Both the position numbers and the translations under genes were made by a program. The notes beneath the pieces were generated by a model. It saw only the letters and a program-made list of their open reading frames with translations, did not search any database and was not told where the DNA came from. 31,454 nt of DNA from a virus, in the IMG/VR virus record IMGVR_UViG_3300031974_004379, positions 1 to 31,454 of that record; one strand, 5' to 3'. Of this stretch, positions 22,643-31,454 are shown piece after piece. Positions within the stretch are counted from its first letter, which is position 1. Every line of letters starts with the position of its first letter.

Positions 22643-25600
22643 ATACAGAAATTAAAATAACTGCTGACATCAAAAGCGTAGAGCAGAAGTTGGGCAAGGT
22701 AAAAGGCACACTTGGCAGTGTAGCTGAAGCCGCCAGAGGAGCTACAAGTATGATTAGCAAACTTACTTCTAGTATTGCAAGAGTTGGTAAAATTTCAGTT
22801 GGCTTTGGTGGCGTTGTAGGAGCAGGAAGTTTTGTGGCATCTGAAAAAAGTTTTAGAAAATTTGAGCACAGCATGATGGAGGCATTTACGTTGTTGCCAA
22901 AAGCTAACAAACAAGCTTTTGCACAAATGAAAAAAGATGCATTAGAGTTCTCCGAAAGATATGGCGTATCTACCGAAGAGGTTGCCGCAGGTATGTATCA
23001 AAGTCTTAGTGCAGGCATTAATCCAAAAGACCTAAAGTCCTTTATGCAAACGGCACAAGAGTCAGCTATTGCGGGAGTAACTGACTTAAGAACGTCTGTA
23101 GATGCATTGACTAATATTATGAATGCCTACGGGCAGGAAACATACGATGTAGAATATCTATCAGATGTTTTATTTAAGGGCATCACTATGTCTAAATTAA
23201 CCTTTGAAGAGTTAAGTAGATATATGTATCAAGCTATTCCTACTGCCGCCGCATTAAAACTAAATATAGTAGATTTGGTAGGAGCTATATCCGCTTTAAG
23301 TGCTACAGGTACACTTACACGGGTAGGTGCAACGCAATTTAGACAATTTTTAGTAGAGCTTCAAGATCACGGATCGCAAGCAAATACTATATTTCGAAGA
23401 ATGAACCAAGGTATATCTTTTCAGCAATTTATTGCAGAAGGAGGTAGAATACTAGACGTAGTAGAAAGCTTGCGAAGGGGGGCAAGGGCGGCAGGCTTAG
23501 ATATGGCTAATTTGTTCTCTAGTATTGAAGCGGGGAATGCGGCGCGTCAAATGGACAACTTTGAGAGATTTGAAGCCATGATTAAAGAGACAGAATTTAA
23601 TTCTGGTGGCTCAAAAAATTCAGCATTTGGCAAAATGGAGGGTACACTGCAAAAGGCTTTTGATAGAATGAAAGCCTCCTTCTTTAACTTTTTTACTCGC
23701 ATAGGGGAAGTATTAGAACCTGCATTTAGGACGTTTTATAACTTTACCGATGAGCTAAGTAGATCCTTGCGTGAAGATATAGACTGGCAAGGCATTTCAA
23801 AAGAATTTGAATATGCATGGAAAGTATTGCTAAATGTAGCAAAGGGTGGCACTGACGAACTAGCAAGTTATCTAAAGAACGAAATAAAACTTGCAGTACT
23901 TGACGCATACGAATCGATAGTTAACATCTTTAGTAAGGCGAGCAAATTTTTTGCACAGGTTTTTAGTTTGGATAGCAATGAGTTTTATAAGCTAACTGAT
24001 GCTTTAGTAGTTGTAGCTAAAAATTTTGGCATGACTCTTGTAGATTCATTGCGAGAACATTTGCCCAAAATAGTAAACTTATTTTCACCTGTAGTAGCTT
24101 TTCTGCAAGCATCTATACAAAGTGCAATAGATAGCCTCAATCCATTTAAAGACGAAGACTTTGACGAAATAAGACAACAAAAGGCAGAGTCTTTCGGTGC
24201 GATAGGTAGCAAAGAGCGAGACGAGGCATTACTGCGGGCTAATGACGAAGATACAAGGCAGGGTTTAGAGCAATATGCTCAAAAGAATACAGAACAATTC
24301 CTAGAAAGAAATAATTATCAAAATAAAGTTCTTCAAGGCGAACTCAATGAAGATCGTAATGCCTTTGATAAGTTTATTTACGATGCTTATGGCACCTTTG
24401 ATAAAAAGATGAACGAATTTGTGCCAGACATGTTGATGGGCAGAAGAGTATTATCTGGCGACGAAAAGATAGTATACGGCATGACTGCCAAAAATATATT
24501 AGAAGATCAGCAACTAAGGATGGATTTCGATAAACTAGGCGGGCATTATGATATTGGAATTAGTTTAGGCGACGCCATAAAGAAATATTTTGACCAACAA
24601 AATATCACAAAAGAGAACATTCCATTGCCCCCAAGCGTTATAGATGAAAACTTTATTGGTGATGGTTACGAGCTTGACCTTAACCAAATAATAAAGCCCG
24701 AGAACTTTAATACTAAGGGATTGATGCAATTGCGTAATCTACTTGCGACAATTAGCAAGAATGCAGAGTTCTTAGAAAATGCCTTCCCGCAAGCAAATAC
24801 ACGCAACCTTGTAAAAGGTAAAATGAATAAAGCTCTGACAGACATTTTAGGTTTTGAGCAGATGCTTTTAGGCACATTGTATGACGCAGAGGTGGGCATG
24901 GGCTTACGCAATGAAATTACGCAAGATACCGTTCAGTTCCAAAGAGAATACAATCAAGCTATTGAGCAGTTAAATGCATTTGCGGAAGAAATGCAAGTGT
25001 ACGAGAAGAACAATGCCAGCAATCGAACAAATGCTAGGGATAAAGAGAGAGAAGAAGCAAGGAAGCAATTAGGCGTAGCTTTTGACGAGTTTATAAACAA
25101 GGTAGGCACGGTAGATATATCATCGTTAGAGCCAGACAATGAAGTATCAAAAGACATAGAACAGAAACGCGATGCATTCTTAGCAAAGCGTAAAGCGTTT
25201 ATAAAGAAATATGGGCAAGGAATAACTTTAGAAGACCCAATGCTTGCGGAATTTGGTGCATTCGATTTGCCTAAAAGTCCCGCACAGCCTCCTTATGAAA
25301 TTAAGCCACTTTTCAGAGAAATAACTGCTGATTCCAAACAAAGGGTCGGGGGAGGAGGAGGTGCATTTTCATTTGAAAATGTACAACAAAAACTAGTAGA
25401 TGCTAATGTTTCACTGAAAGATGCAGTAAAAGACTTAACTCAAGAAATAAAGAATACTCTGCCTTTTGTATTTGAAGACAAAGACGAAGGTATAGAGCAG
25501 AAATTTAAGAATTTTAAAGGTATTGCTCCTGTGTCTCTGCCTATTGATGACGCAACTGCAACAAAGGATACAAATTATACTCAACAGGAAATAGAAAATA

Positions 25601-28242
25601 TATTTAACGATATTTTTAACACAGAAGAAAATATTGAGAAGAATACAGATGTTAATAATTCGCAAAATATAAAGAAGACAAGAAGTACTAGCACGCAAGA
25701 ATCTGATTCTGTTTTTACAAAAACAAAAAAGCTAGATGTAGAGATTAGTGCAAGTAAAACAAAAGCAGACGATGAAAGCACTCAGAAAGTAAGTAAAACA
25801 AGCAGTGCTATAAATTTAGTCAAAGATGTAAAAAACGCTGTACAGTCATTTATTTCTTCCGATGAAGATAAAAGTAAGTCCGTAAAAACATTACTGGAAA
25901 ATATTAAATCAAGTGCTCGCACTTTTAAGGAAGACGTAACGCAAAAGAGCAAAGCAACTAAAGAAACTAATCAAAGTGCTACTTTAGATAAAAGCATATT
26001 AGAAACTAAAAAGCTTGAAAGTCTAGATATTAAAACTTTCGGGCAAGTGCTTATATCTTCTGCAAAGAGAGCTTTTACTAGCAACACTAGCGAAGATACT
26101 AAAAAGCTAAATAAAGAAAACATTACTACGCTAGGCGAAAACATACAAAAGGACAATATAGTATCTAGCAAAAAAATAGATGATAAGATAAAAACAGATG
26201 CAAACAAAGTATCAATTGATACCATAAACGCAGAAGTAAATGAAATTAATATTTCTAAACAGAAGGACACTTCGCAAAGGGACACTAAAGACGAGCAAGT
26301 AAATAGAATAGAAAATAATTCGATTAATAGGGCATTAGTAAATAAATCCATCTCGTCCTCAACTGATCTTAATAAGCAAAGTGATGCTTTAAGCACAGAC
26401 GAACAAGCTACTACATCAAAGGAAGATAAGATAAAGAAAATAGCTAAGACTATTGCTGAAGCAACAACGTTAGATCAAAAGGAAGTTAGAAGACAATTTA
26501 AAGAAAAGACAGGCAGGGAGTATAAGGATTCTACTAACGAAGAGCGGAATCAATTTAAAAGAAATATGGTTGATGAGCAATTGCGACAAGCAAGGCAAGA
26601 AATTCAATCATATCTTAGTAGCGATAAGAAAAGTAGTACTATCGAAAAAAATACTTCCGTAAATGCAGATTTAGAAGAGAGTGTAATTAAATCAAATAGC
26701 ACACAAAGTAGTAATACTGCCAGCACCGCAGAAATAATTAACCTTGTGCAGGAAGTAGCAAAGAATAGTGTTATAGATACAAGTGTATTATCAACTGCCT
26801 TTAAGGAAACTACTGGGAAAGAATTTAACTCAGCAACAAGTCAAGAAAAGGAGTCATTTAGTAAAGAGGCATTTCTAAACAATATATCAAAGGCAACGCA
26901 GGGCATAGAAGAGTTTTTTACTAAAAAGGAAACACTTGAGACACAGAAGTCAGAAAATGACAAAATGTCAAAACTTGCAGAAAATGAAACTGTAAATAAA
27001 ACTCAAGACACAAAAAACTTTTCCATAAATAAAAAGAGTGCTTTAGAAAAATCTGAGAGTGTAAGCTCCCAGACCAAAAAAGTTATAGAAACTTTGAAAA
27101 TTGTTGCAGAAAGCAACATTGATCTAACAAATAAAAAAGAGGTTTTAGTACAAAGCAAATTAGTATCTAGTACTTTACTAAATAAGGATATTGACCAAAT
27201 TGACAAAATTACAAGTGATGAAAGTAAAAGTTCAAGCTCTGTAATAAATAAGTCTCAAGAAAGAAATAATACTCAATCTACGCAAGGCATTGCAGAGTTC
27301 TTTAGTAAAAAAAGTACGGACGAGAGCAAAACTAAAACGCAAGGCATTGCCGAGTTTTTTAATAAAAAGACCACGGATGAAAGCGGGACTAAAACGCAGG
27401 GAATTGCGGAGTTTTTTAACAAAAAGACAACGGAAGAAAGCGATACAAAAACAGAAGAGAGCGACAGGAAAACCCAAACGCAAGGTATAGCAGAATTTTT
27501 TAGCAAACAAAGTACAGACGAGAGCCAAGCAAAAACACAGGGCATAGAAGAGTTCTTTAGTAAGACGAGCACTGATGAGAAAAAAGACAAAAGGCAAACG
27601 GATGAAATTTTAACAAAAGCAAAAAATGAAGCAAGCAAGTCAGTTGCTGAATCTATTTCTAAAAGTGTAAGTTTAGGAAAAACTACAAACAATAAACAGC
27701 AAAGTGCAGACAGCGAAGAAATTACTATAGAAAAGATTAATAAAGCTTTTTCTAAAACAAACACTGATAGTAAAGAATCTATATTTAAGGCATCTAAAAT
27801 TATTGGGGTTGTAGAAGATGCAATGAGCCAGACAAGCAAGGCAGTAAGCACAAAAGTAAATAGAGTTTTTACGGAAAAAAAGGAATCGCAAAGCGTAACA
27901 AAAGACACCCCTTTCAGTTCAGACAAAAAACCTAAAGTAAATAATACTCCTACGGCAGAGGAAGCTTTTAAAATAAAAAAAGAGAGCAGAGTTAAAGATA
28001 GCAATACAACTACCAATCGCGTCTTCAAAGATGTCCTAGATATGAATAAAACAACTATTGGTTTAGGTAGACAGCAGGTGGATAAACAAACAAGTGCAAT
28101 GTCAGCAAATGATCTGCAACCACTAATCAATGCACTTAATAGTGCGGGGGCAAATATAAATAACGCAAGTGCGGGAATGGCGAATATAGCAAGCAAAAAC
28201 CAACAAGCAACAATCGAAGATATATATCCAACAAATTTTTGA
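22639..28242 (+). CDS. Tail tape measure protein (TP901 type) with a very long polar, repeat-bearing C-terminal half
   Basis: The 1867-residue product sets tail length and is ejected with DNA. Residues about 70-300 are the TP901-type core: FEHSMMEAFTLLPKANKQAFAQ, then YGVSTEEVAAGMYQSLSAGI, and further to ATGTLTRVGATQFRQFL. A short hydrophobic stretch lies at about 50-65. The middle is helical. After a Gly run at about 905 the rest is Ser/Thr/Lys/Glu/Asn-rich and probably disordered or helical. Within it, a 59-residue unit occurs twice (1268-1326, 1369-1427), and a 19-residue unit TQGIAEFF-x-K-x-x-T-D/E-E is repeated five times (1548-1651). By the usual 0.15 nm per residue rule the tail could be near 280 nm. 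ATGA couples it upstream. Confidence 0.95.
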   Translation: MNTEIKITADIKSVEQKLGKVKGTLGSVAEAARGATSMISKLTSSIARVGKISVGFGGVVGAGSFVASEKSFRKFEHSMMEAFTLLPKANKQAFAQMKKDALEFSERYGVSTEEVAAGMYQSLSAGINPKDLKSFMQTAQESAIAGVTDLRTSVDALTNIMNAYGQETYDVEYLSDVLFKGITMSKLTFEELSRYMYQAIPTAAALKLNIVDLVGAISALSATGTLTRVGATQFRQFLVELQDHGSQANTIFRRMNQGISFQQFIAEGGRILDVVESLRRGARAAGLDMANLFSSIEAGNAARQMDNFERFEAMIKETEFNSGGSKNSAFGKMEGTLQKAFDRMKASFFNFFTRIGEVLEPAFRTFYNFTDELSRSLREDIDWQGISKEFEYAWKVLLNVAKGGTDELASYLKNEIKLAVLDAYESIVNIFSKASKFFAQVFSLDSNEFYKLTDALVVVAKNFGMTLVDSLREHLPKIVNLFSPVVAFLQASIQSAIDSLNPFKDEDFDEIRQQKAESFGAIGSKERDEALLRANDEDTRQGLEQYAQKNTEQFLERNNYQNKVLQGELNEDRNAFDKFIYDAYGTFDKKMNEFVPDMLMGRRVLSGDEKIVYGMTAKNILEDQQLRMDFDKLGGHYDIGISLGDAIKKYFDQQNITKENIPLPPSVIDENFIGDGYELDLNQIIKPENFNTKGLMQLRNLLATISKNAEFLENAFPQANTRNLVKGKMNKALTDILGFEQMLLGTLYDAEVGMGLRNEITQDTVQFQREYNQAIEQLNAFAEEMQVYEKNNASNRTNARDKEREEARKQLGVAFDEFINKVGTVDISSLEPDNEVSKDIEQKRDAFLAKRKAFIKKYGQGITLEDPMLAEFGAFDLPKSPAQPPYEIKPLFREITADSKQRVGGGGGAFSFENVQQKLVDANVSLKDAVKDLTQEIKNTLPFVFEDKDEGIEQKFKNFKGIAPVSLPIDDATATKDTNYTQQEIENIFNDIFNTEENIEKNTDVNNSQNIKKTRSTSTQESDSVFTKTKKLDVEISASKTKADDESTQKVSKTSSAINLVKDVKNAVQSFISSDEDKSKSVKTLLENIKSSARTFKEDVTQKSKATKETNQSATLDKSILETKKLESLDIKTFGQVLISSAKRAFTSNTSEDTKKLNKENITTLGENIQKDNIVSSKKIDDKIKTDANKVSIDTINAEVNEINISKQKDTSQRDTKDEQVNRIENNSINRALVNKSISSSTDLNKQSDALSTDEQATTSKEDKIKKIAKTIAEATTLDQKEVRRQFKEKTGREYKDSTNEERNQFKRNMVDEQLRQARQEIQSYLSSDKKSSTIEKNTSVNADLEESVIKSNSTQSSNTASTAEIINLVQEVAKNSVIDTSVLSTAFKETTGKEFNSATSQEKESFSKEAFLNNISKATQGIEEFFTKKETLETQKSENDKMSKLAENETVNKTQDTKNFSINKKSALEKSESVSSQTKKVIETLKIVAESNIDLTNKKEVLVQSKLVSSTLLNKDIDQIDKITSDESKSSSSVINKSQERNNTQSTQGIAEFFSKKSTDESKTKTQGIAEFFNKKTTDESGTKTQGIAEFFNKKTTEESDTKTEESDRKTQTQGIAEFFSKQSTDESQAKTQGIEEFFSKTSTDEKKDKRQTDEILTKAKNEASKSVAESISKSVSLGKTTNNKQQSADSEEITIEKINKAFSKTNTDSKESIFKASKIIGVVEDAMSQTSKAVSTKVNRVFTEKKESQSVTKDTPFSSDKKPKVNNTPTAEEAFKIKKESRVKDSNTTTNRVFKDVLDMNKTTIGLGRQQVDKQTSAMSANDLQPLINALNSAGANINNASAGMANIASKNQQATIEDIYPTNF
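26440..26616 (+). repeat. Tape measure internal 59-residue repeat, copy A
   Basis: This encodes tape measure residues 1268-1326. Aligned without gaps to copy B, 14 of 59 residues are identical, including FKE-x-TG-x-E (positions 20-27 of the unit) and the end A-x-Q-x-I. It ends ARQEIQSYL, a diverged form of the QGIAEFF motif. Confidence 0.65.
26743..26919 (+). repeat. Tape measure internal 59-residue repeat, copy B
   Basis: This encodes residues 1369-1427, exactly 101 residues (303 bases) after copy A. It ends ATQGIEEFF, the same motif that is later amplified as the 19-residue tandem units. Confidence 0.65.
27280..27591 (+). repeat. Five 19-residue tandem units (57 bases) in the tape measure gene
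   Basis: Units begin at residues 1548, 1567, 1586, 1614 and 1633. Spacing is 19, 19, 28 and 19, the longer one having a nine-residue insert rich in Glu, Lys and Thr. The core TQGI(A/E)EFF is invariant but its codons differ: GGC/GGA/GGT for Gly, ATT/ATA for Ile, GCA/GCC/GCG for Ala, TTC/TTT for Phe. The DNA copies have diverged while the peptide has not, so the peptide is under selection. Confidence 0.88.
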
Positions 28243-28243
28243 A

Positions 28244-29182
28244 ATGGCGAAAGTAATACAAAATCCCGCACTTCTTTTTGGAGCCGCTCAGACGACTAAC
28301 AGTATTGAGGAGCAGGCAACAAATGGAGAAAATATAAGTGTAGATATAGACGGCATTTGGACTGCCAATTTCATTTATGTTATGAGGTTTAAGCAGGGTC
28401 TTGAAAAAGCACGAGAAACCGAAAATCATCCACATTACGGAGATTTGGTAAAAACTAATTGGGGCGTGCAACGACTGGATGGAGACCTGGGCAGATTTAC
28501 TTTAGTATGTAAGGGCGTCGAAAAAGGGGCATATAATGTAAGGTACAATATATCGAGTGCAACACAGGCAGAGCCAATAGAGACGCATCCATTTTTTGAT
28601 GAAGGCGAGACCATACCAGACGACGCAGAGCGAGTTAGCGACAATGAAGATGCCTATGGGTATAGATTCGGTGACCCAATTGATAGTGGCATGGGCGGTG
28701 GTCTTGGTAGTAAGCAAGCTATATTTGAAACACTAAGTGGCAATAAAATTTTTAAAGGTTTTCCCTTAAACTCCAAGTTTGACCTGCAAGGTGTAACGCA
28801 GTTTTTAAATATTGGTATGTCATTGCGATGCACAATTGTAACACATGCAGACAATAATTTTTTAACAGCTATTACTACAGATGATGTAAGTAAGGGTGGA
28901 GGAATATATTATGTTGGTCAAATAGCAGACCCACCTAGCGACATTGCTCCTAATGTAGATTTGTTGCCAACAGCGGGAGGCACGGAAGCTAGTCATAATT
29001 GGTTAGTAACTAAATGCGATGTGGAAATCATTGGATCGGCAATGAAGCAAACAGTTGAGTTTACACTCTCTGGTTATTTAGGCTGGAATAGACTAATATA
29101 CAATTTAAATGCTGGTGGATTTGCTGGTATTGCAGATACTCGATTTAGTGGTGCATTACCTACAGGGGGCTCTAGTTTGTAA
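28244..29182 (+). CDS. Distal tail or tail-tip protein candidate
   Basis: A 312-residue protein starting one base after the tape measure stop. It is a mix of strands and loops: an aromatic segment with NGENISVDIDGIWTANFIYV, a Gly-rich part (GMGGGLGS, about 149-156) and a last strand-rich section with VEFTLSGYLGWNRLIYNL. Distal tail proteins and tail-tip hub proteins lie directly after the tape measure in siphophages, so that is the likely class. I see no motif that settles it. No Shine-Dalgarno site is evident. Confidence 0.72.
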   Translation: MAKVIQNPALLFGAAQTTNSIEEQATNGENISVDIDGIWTANFIYVMRFKQGLEKARETENHPHYGDLVKTNWGVQRLDGDLGRFTLVCKGVEKGAYNVRYNISSATQAEPIETHPFFDEGETIPDDAERVSDNEDAYGYRFGDPIDSGMGGGLGSKQAIFETLSGNKIFKGFPLNSKFDLQGVTQFLNIGMSLRCTIVTHADNNFLTAITTDDVSKGGGIYYVGQIADPPSDIAPNVDLLPTAGGTEASHNWLVTKCDVEIIGSAMKQTVEFTLSGYLGWNRLIYNLNAGGFAGIADTRFSGALPTGGSSL

Positions 29183-29187
29183 TAATC

Positions 29188-29790
29188 ATGTCTACTAATA
29201 TCAAGGGTCTGGATAGCCTTGTTAACGCGATACAGGGCAAAATAGACAAGGTAGATGGAAAAGTAAATGCCTTAGATATTAGGGGTGGCGATGGCATACT
29301 TGTTACACGCCTTGGCGAAAATAAATTTGTAATAAGTAAGATAGATAAAACTGGTGGTAATGAAGAATCATATCCGTGGCATATAAATATTATTAAGTCT
29401 GAAGATAGTGACGATGAATATATTGTCTCTACGAATGCGGGCACAATTAATGGCTATCTGCCAGACAACTATGACAATATAGGCACAGTTACTGAAGGCA
29501 GTGGACTGCAATATGTGTATGCAGTTGCAGAAACAAACCTGTATGGTCTGCTTAGTCTTACATTAGAACTTAGAACGGAGCTAACCGACACAAATAGAAA
29601 ATTTGATGAAGAAAAGATTCCTACAGGATTCGATTTATTGATTGGCATAATATCAGACAGGTTTGTAATGAAAAACTTATATAAGTATCATTTACAAGCT
29701 ATGCCAGACATTGCATACCAAATACCAAACGAAAGTGCGTTAACTGGTTACACTTTGTTTTATACATGGTCAATCAATGAAGACAATTGA
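29188..29790 (+). CDS. Tail-tip associated protein with N-terminal coiled coil
   Basis: A 200-residue protein. Residues 5-30 are a short amphipathic coiled coil (LDSLVNAIQGKIDKVDGKVNAL), followed by GGDGILVTRLGENKFVISK at 33-51, an element found in many phage tail or fibre adaptor proteins. The rest mixes strands with an LSLTLELRTELTD helix or strand. It probably forms an oligomer at the tail tip. The start is five bases after the previous stop; its own stop overlaps the next start as ATGA. Confidence 0.7.
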   Translation: MSTNIKGLDSLVNAIQGKIDKVDGKVNALDIRGGDGILVTRLGENKFVISKIDKTGGNEESYPWHINIIKSEDSDDEYIVSTNAGTINGYLPDNYDNIGTVTEGSGLQYVYAVAETNLYGLLSLTLELRTELTDTNRKFDEEKIPTGFDLLIGIISDRFVMKNLYKYHLQAMPDIAYQIPNESALTGYTLFYTWSINEDN

Positions 29791-31454
29791 TGAGAGTAAC
29801 TTACCATCGACAATATGAGCCCCGCGCAACTACTGCAAGTGTTACTTATGCTAGTTCATATAAAGCACTAGGTCGAGTACAACAAAAAGGTGCTATATTT
29901 AAAACAACTATTACTGGAAGGCACGTTAATGTTAATGGAGCGGTATATGTCACAAACACTGTAAAGACTCGACAGGCTTACAAAACAAAAATTACGCCAC
30001 AAGCTTTTTATAGGTATAGTACTTGGTCTACAAATAATAAAAATGAAAAAATAACAATACAAAACCGAACGGACTCAAATTATACTAATGATTATACAAG
30101 TAAAAGAAGTCCACTTGGCACAAGCAGAACCTATAGAGAAGCCAGAAGATTTACTACATCTTCAAGAATTAATAATACTAGCGTAAAAACGGGATGGTCT
30201 GTTTCGCGCAATAATACTATTATAATAAAAAATGCCCCGAAAGGCGAAACATATACTAAAACAGTTAATGATTACGGAGGCAAGGCGTGGATATGGAAAA
30301 CTAAGCCATTTAAGCCAGTTTTAAATCTTACAACTACATATAAGACTGATAAACAAACTGAAACTTTTACTAATGGCGATTATGTATCAACCAGAACTAA
30401 AACTGTATTGCTAAATGTAACAACACAAACAGATCAGCAATATACAATTATTTACCAAACTCGCCATACACACACAAATGTTATTGGTATAACTACAGAC
30501 AAGTATCCAAAAGATGGCTATATTACCGCAACTGAAGCAAAAGCAGAGTGGGGTGAATATTTAACTACAGGTCACGCATTTGGATCAAATGATGCACATG
30601 CAGTAGTAGAAAATAATTATATATTGCATAAACTGAAACATGCATACGTTGGGCTTACTATAAATCAACCAACACAAGAGTTAGTTTATGGTCAAAGCTA
30701 CTATAGGAATGTAGGAAGCAATAGTGCGGGAGATGCTACAAGGACTGATATTGCAACAACAAGGGTTGGTGGGAGACATATAAATGATTCATCAAGCACA
30801 TATTACTCCCTGCAAAGCCTGCAACACAATGAATATTATGGAATAGAAAGCACATCAGTAGGATACAATCCTTTTAATGGCACTGGTGTGTATAGGAGTA
30901 CAGTAACAGTCTATGGCAAAAAAAATGCCGACTCAAATCAACAAGCAGTACGCAAGGTACAGCGAGTTAATCTAGTAACAACTGTTTGGACAAGGGATAC
31001 TTGTGGGAAAGGAGCCAGAGACTTTCAATCCAGATATGTTCCAGAAGGCATAAAGGGCGGGCAGATGACAAGCTGGTATAGAACTGCTATGTGGTCTTTA
31101 TATACAGATGTTCGTGGTTTAAAAAGAATACGTCGCAATACAAAGGATAGTTCCGTTCGTCAATTATGGTATAGAGACAATTATGGATATGAGCGTGGAT
31201 ATTCTTATATTGTAAATATTTTAACTGGTAAAACTCCAGTTCTAACAGGCAGGGAAGTAGTCGTAAGAAAGAAAAGCCGTGTTTCAGCGTTAGCTTATAG
31301 AAAAGCACAGGATGCAGGGGGAGAGCATTTAAGATGTTTTACAAGTAATTACATTACCTCAAGTACTACTTATGGCGGTACATACATGGCAACAAGATCA
31401 AATAGTGGCTCTGGTACTGGTTGGGCATGGAGGAACCCAGCAGGTGAGTTCTAT
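29790..31454 (+). CDS. Large Thr/Arg/Tyr-rich putative tail protein, cut by the window end
   Basis: An open frame starts at ATG 29790 in an ATGA overlap and runs 555 codons to the last base of the window without a stop, so the 3' end is missing. The product is rich in Thr, Arg, Tyr, Ser and Asn, with few acidic residues, so it should be strongly basic. It shows many short strand-like stretches with aromatic-Arg pairs (SRTYREARRF, SWYRTAMWS, LWYRDNYGYERGY). There is no signal peptide or membrane segment, and I do not recognise a family. Place after the tail-tip genes suggests a tail-tip or fibre protein with repetitive beta structure. Confidence 0.8.
   Translation, partial: MRVTYHRQYEPRATTASVTYASSYKALGRVQQKGAIFKTTITGRHVNVNGAVYVTNTVKTRQAYKTKITPQAFYRYSTWSTNNKNEKITIQNRTDSNYTNDYTSKRSPLGTSRTYREARRFTTSSRINNTSVKTGWSVSRNNTIIIKNAPKGETYTKTVNDYGGKAWIWKTKPFKPVLNLTTTYKTDKQTETFTNGDYVSTRTKTVLLNVTTQTDQQYTIIYQTRHTHTNVIGITTDKYPKDGYITATEAKAEWGEYLTTGHAFGSNDAHAVVENNYILHKLKHAYVGLTINQPTQELVYGQSYYRNVGSNSAGDATRTDIATTRVGGRHINDSSSTYYSLQSLQHNEYYGIESTSVGYNPFNGTGVYRSTVTVYGKKNADSNQQAVRKVQRVNLVTTVWTRDTCGKGARDFQSRYVPEGIKGGQMTSWYRTAMWSLYTDVRGLKRIRRNTKDSSVRQLWYRDNYGYERGYSYIVNILTGKTPVLTGREVVVRKKSRVSALAYRKAQDAGGEHLRCFTSNYITSSTTYGGTYMATRSNSGSGTGWAWRNPAGEFY

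Noticed and set aside
25971-26396. 141-codon minus-strand frame inside the tape measure gene
   Set aside because: Same composition effect as above; the plus-strand frame is clearly coding.
27280-27591. CRISPR-like regularly spaced repeats
   Set aside because: The 57-base units are in frame, have diverged synonymously and encode a conserved peptide; there are no unique spacers between identical repeats.
27280-27591. QGIAEFF motif read as a sliding-clamp (PIP-box) binding peptide
   Set aside because: PIP boxes need Q-x-x-hydrophobic-x-x-F-F. Here the hydrophobic residue is one position too early, and bacterial clamp motifs (QLxLF type) do not fit either. A tape measure role is simpler.
27273-28271. 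332-codon open frame on the minus strand
   Set aside because: It mirrors the Lys/Ser/Thr-rich low-complexity end of the tape measure; reversed AAA/AGC/ACT codons give few stops and a Leu/Ser/Val-rich pseudo-protein. No ribosome site or partner genes.

Overview
The window is one dense, rightward (+ strand) block of structural genes from an AT-rich tailed bacteriophage or prophage. It runs from DNA packaging through head, host-recognition, lysis-like and tail genes, and is cut at both ends. No integrase, repressor, replication gene, tRNA, rRNA, IS or CRISPR array is visible. TAA, TAG and TGA all serve as stops. Several genes have a clear Shine-Dalgarno sequence, best at the capsid gene, so the host is a bacterium with the standard bacterial code. 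The mix of lambda-type packaging proteins with sialate-esterase-like, concanavalin-like and fibronectin-type tail proteins is, from memory, common in phages of uncultured gut or aquatic bacteria, including the PVC group. That host guess is weak.

Layout. 76-3876: packaging (small terminase, a small helix-turn-helix-like protein, a calcineurin-like phosphoesterase, GpA-type large terminase). 3873-8305: head (gpW-like protein with an extra C-terminal domain, lambda-type portal, S49 head protease, coiled-coil putative scaffold, major capsid). 8320-10039: small head/connector proteins and a 364-residue beta-rich protein. 10036-18909: host-recognition block (linker or baseplate-like proteins, Ca-binding repeats, Ig-like and SGNH/sialate-esterase-like modules, two concanavalin-like C-termini, two fibronectin III-like proteins, a trimeric fibre). 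18909-20010: membrane or lysis-like cluster (one-TM plus coiled-coil protein, 3-TM holin-like protein, a 24-residue hydrophobic microprotein, another one-TM plus coiled-coil protein). 20007-31454: tail (putative terminator, tube, unknown, chaperones G and GT made by -1 frameshifting, a very basic protein, an 1867-residue tape measure, two distal-tail candidates, and a large Thr/Arg/Tyr-rich protein that runs off the window).

Most genes are translationally coupled. Stop and start overlap as ATGA at 3873, 10036, 10815, 13804, 19725, 20007, 21983, 22639 and 29790, so the window reads as one or a few late operons. The tape measure, tube, single chaperone pair and absence of a recognisable sheath point to a long non-contractile (siphovirus) tail.

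Most notable: an FF-containing 19-residue motif repeated in the tape measure with synonymous codon divergence; the -1 frameshift site whose product ends exactly in the next gene's ATGA; a gpW fusion; recognition and lysis genes inserted between connector and tail genes; a microprotein in the lysis-like cluster; and a short intercistronic motif repeated directly after three stop codons.
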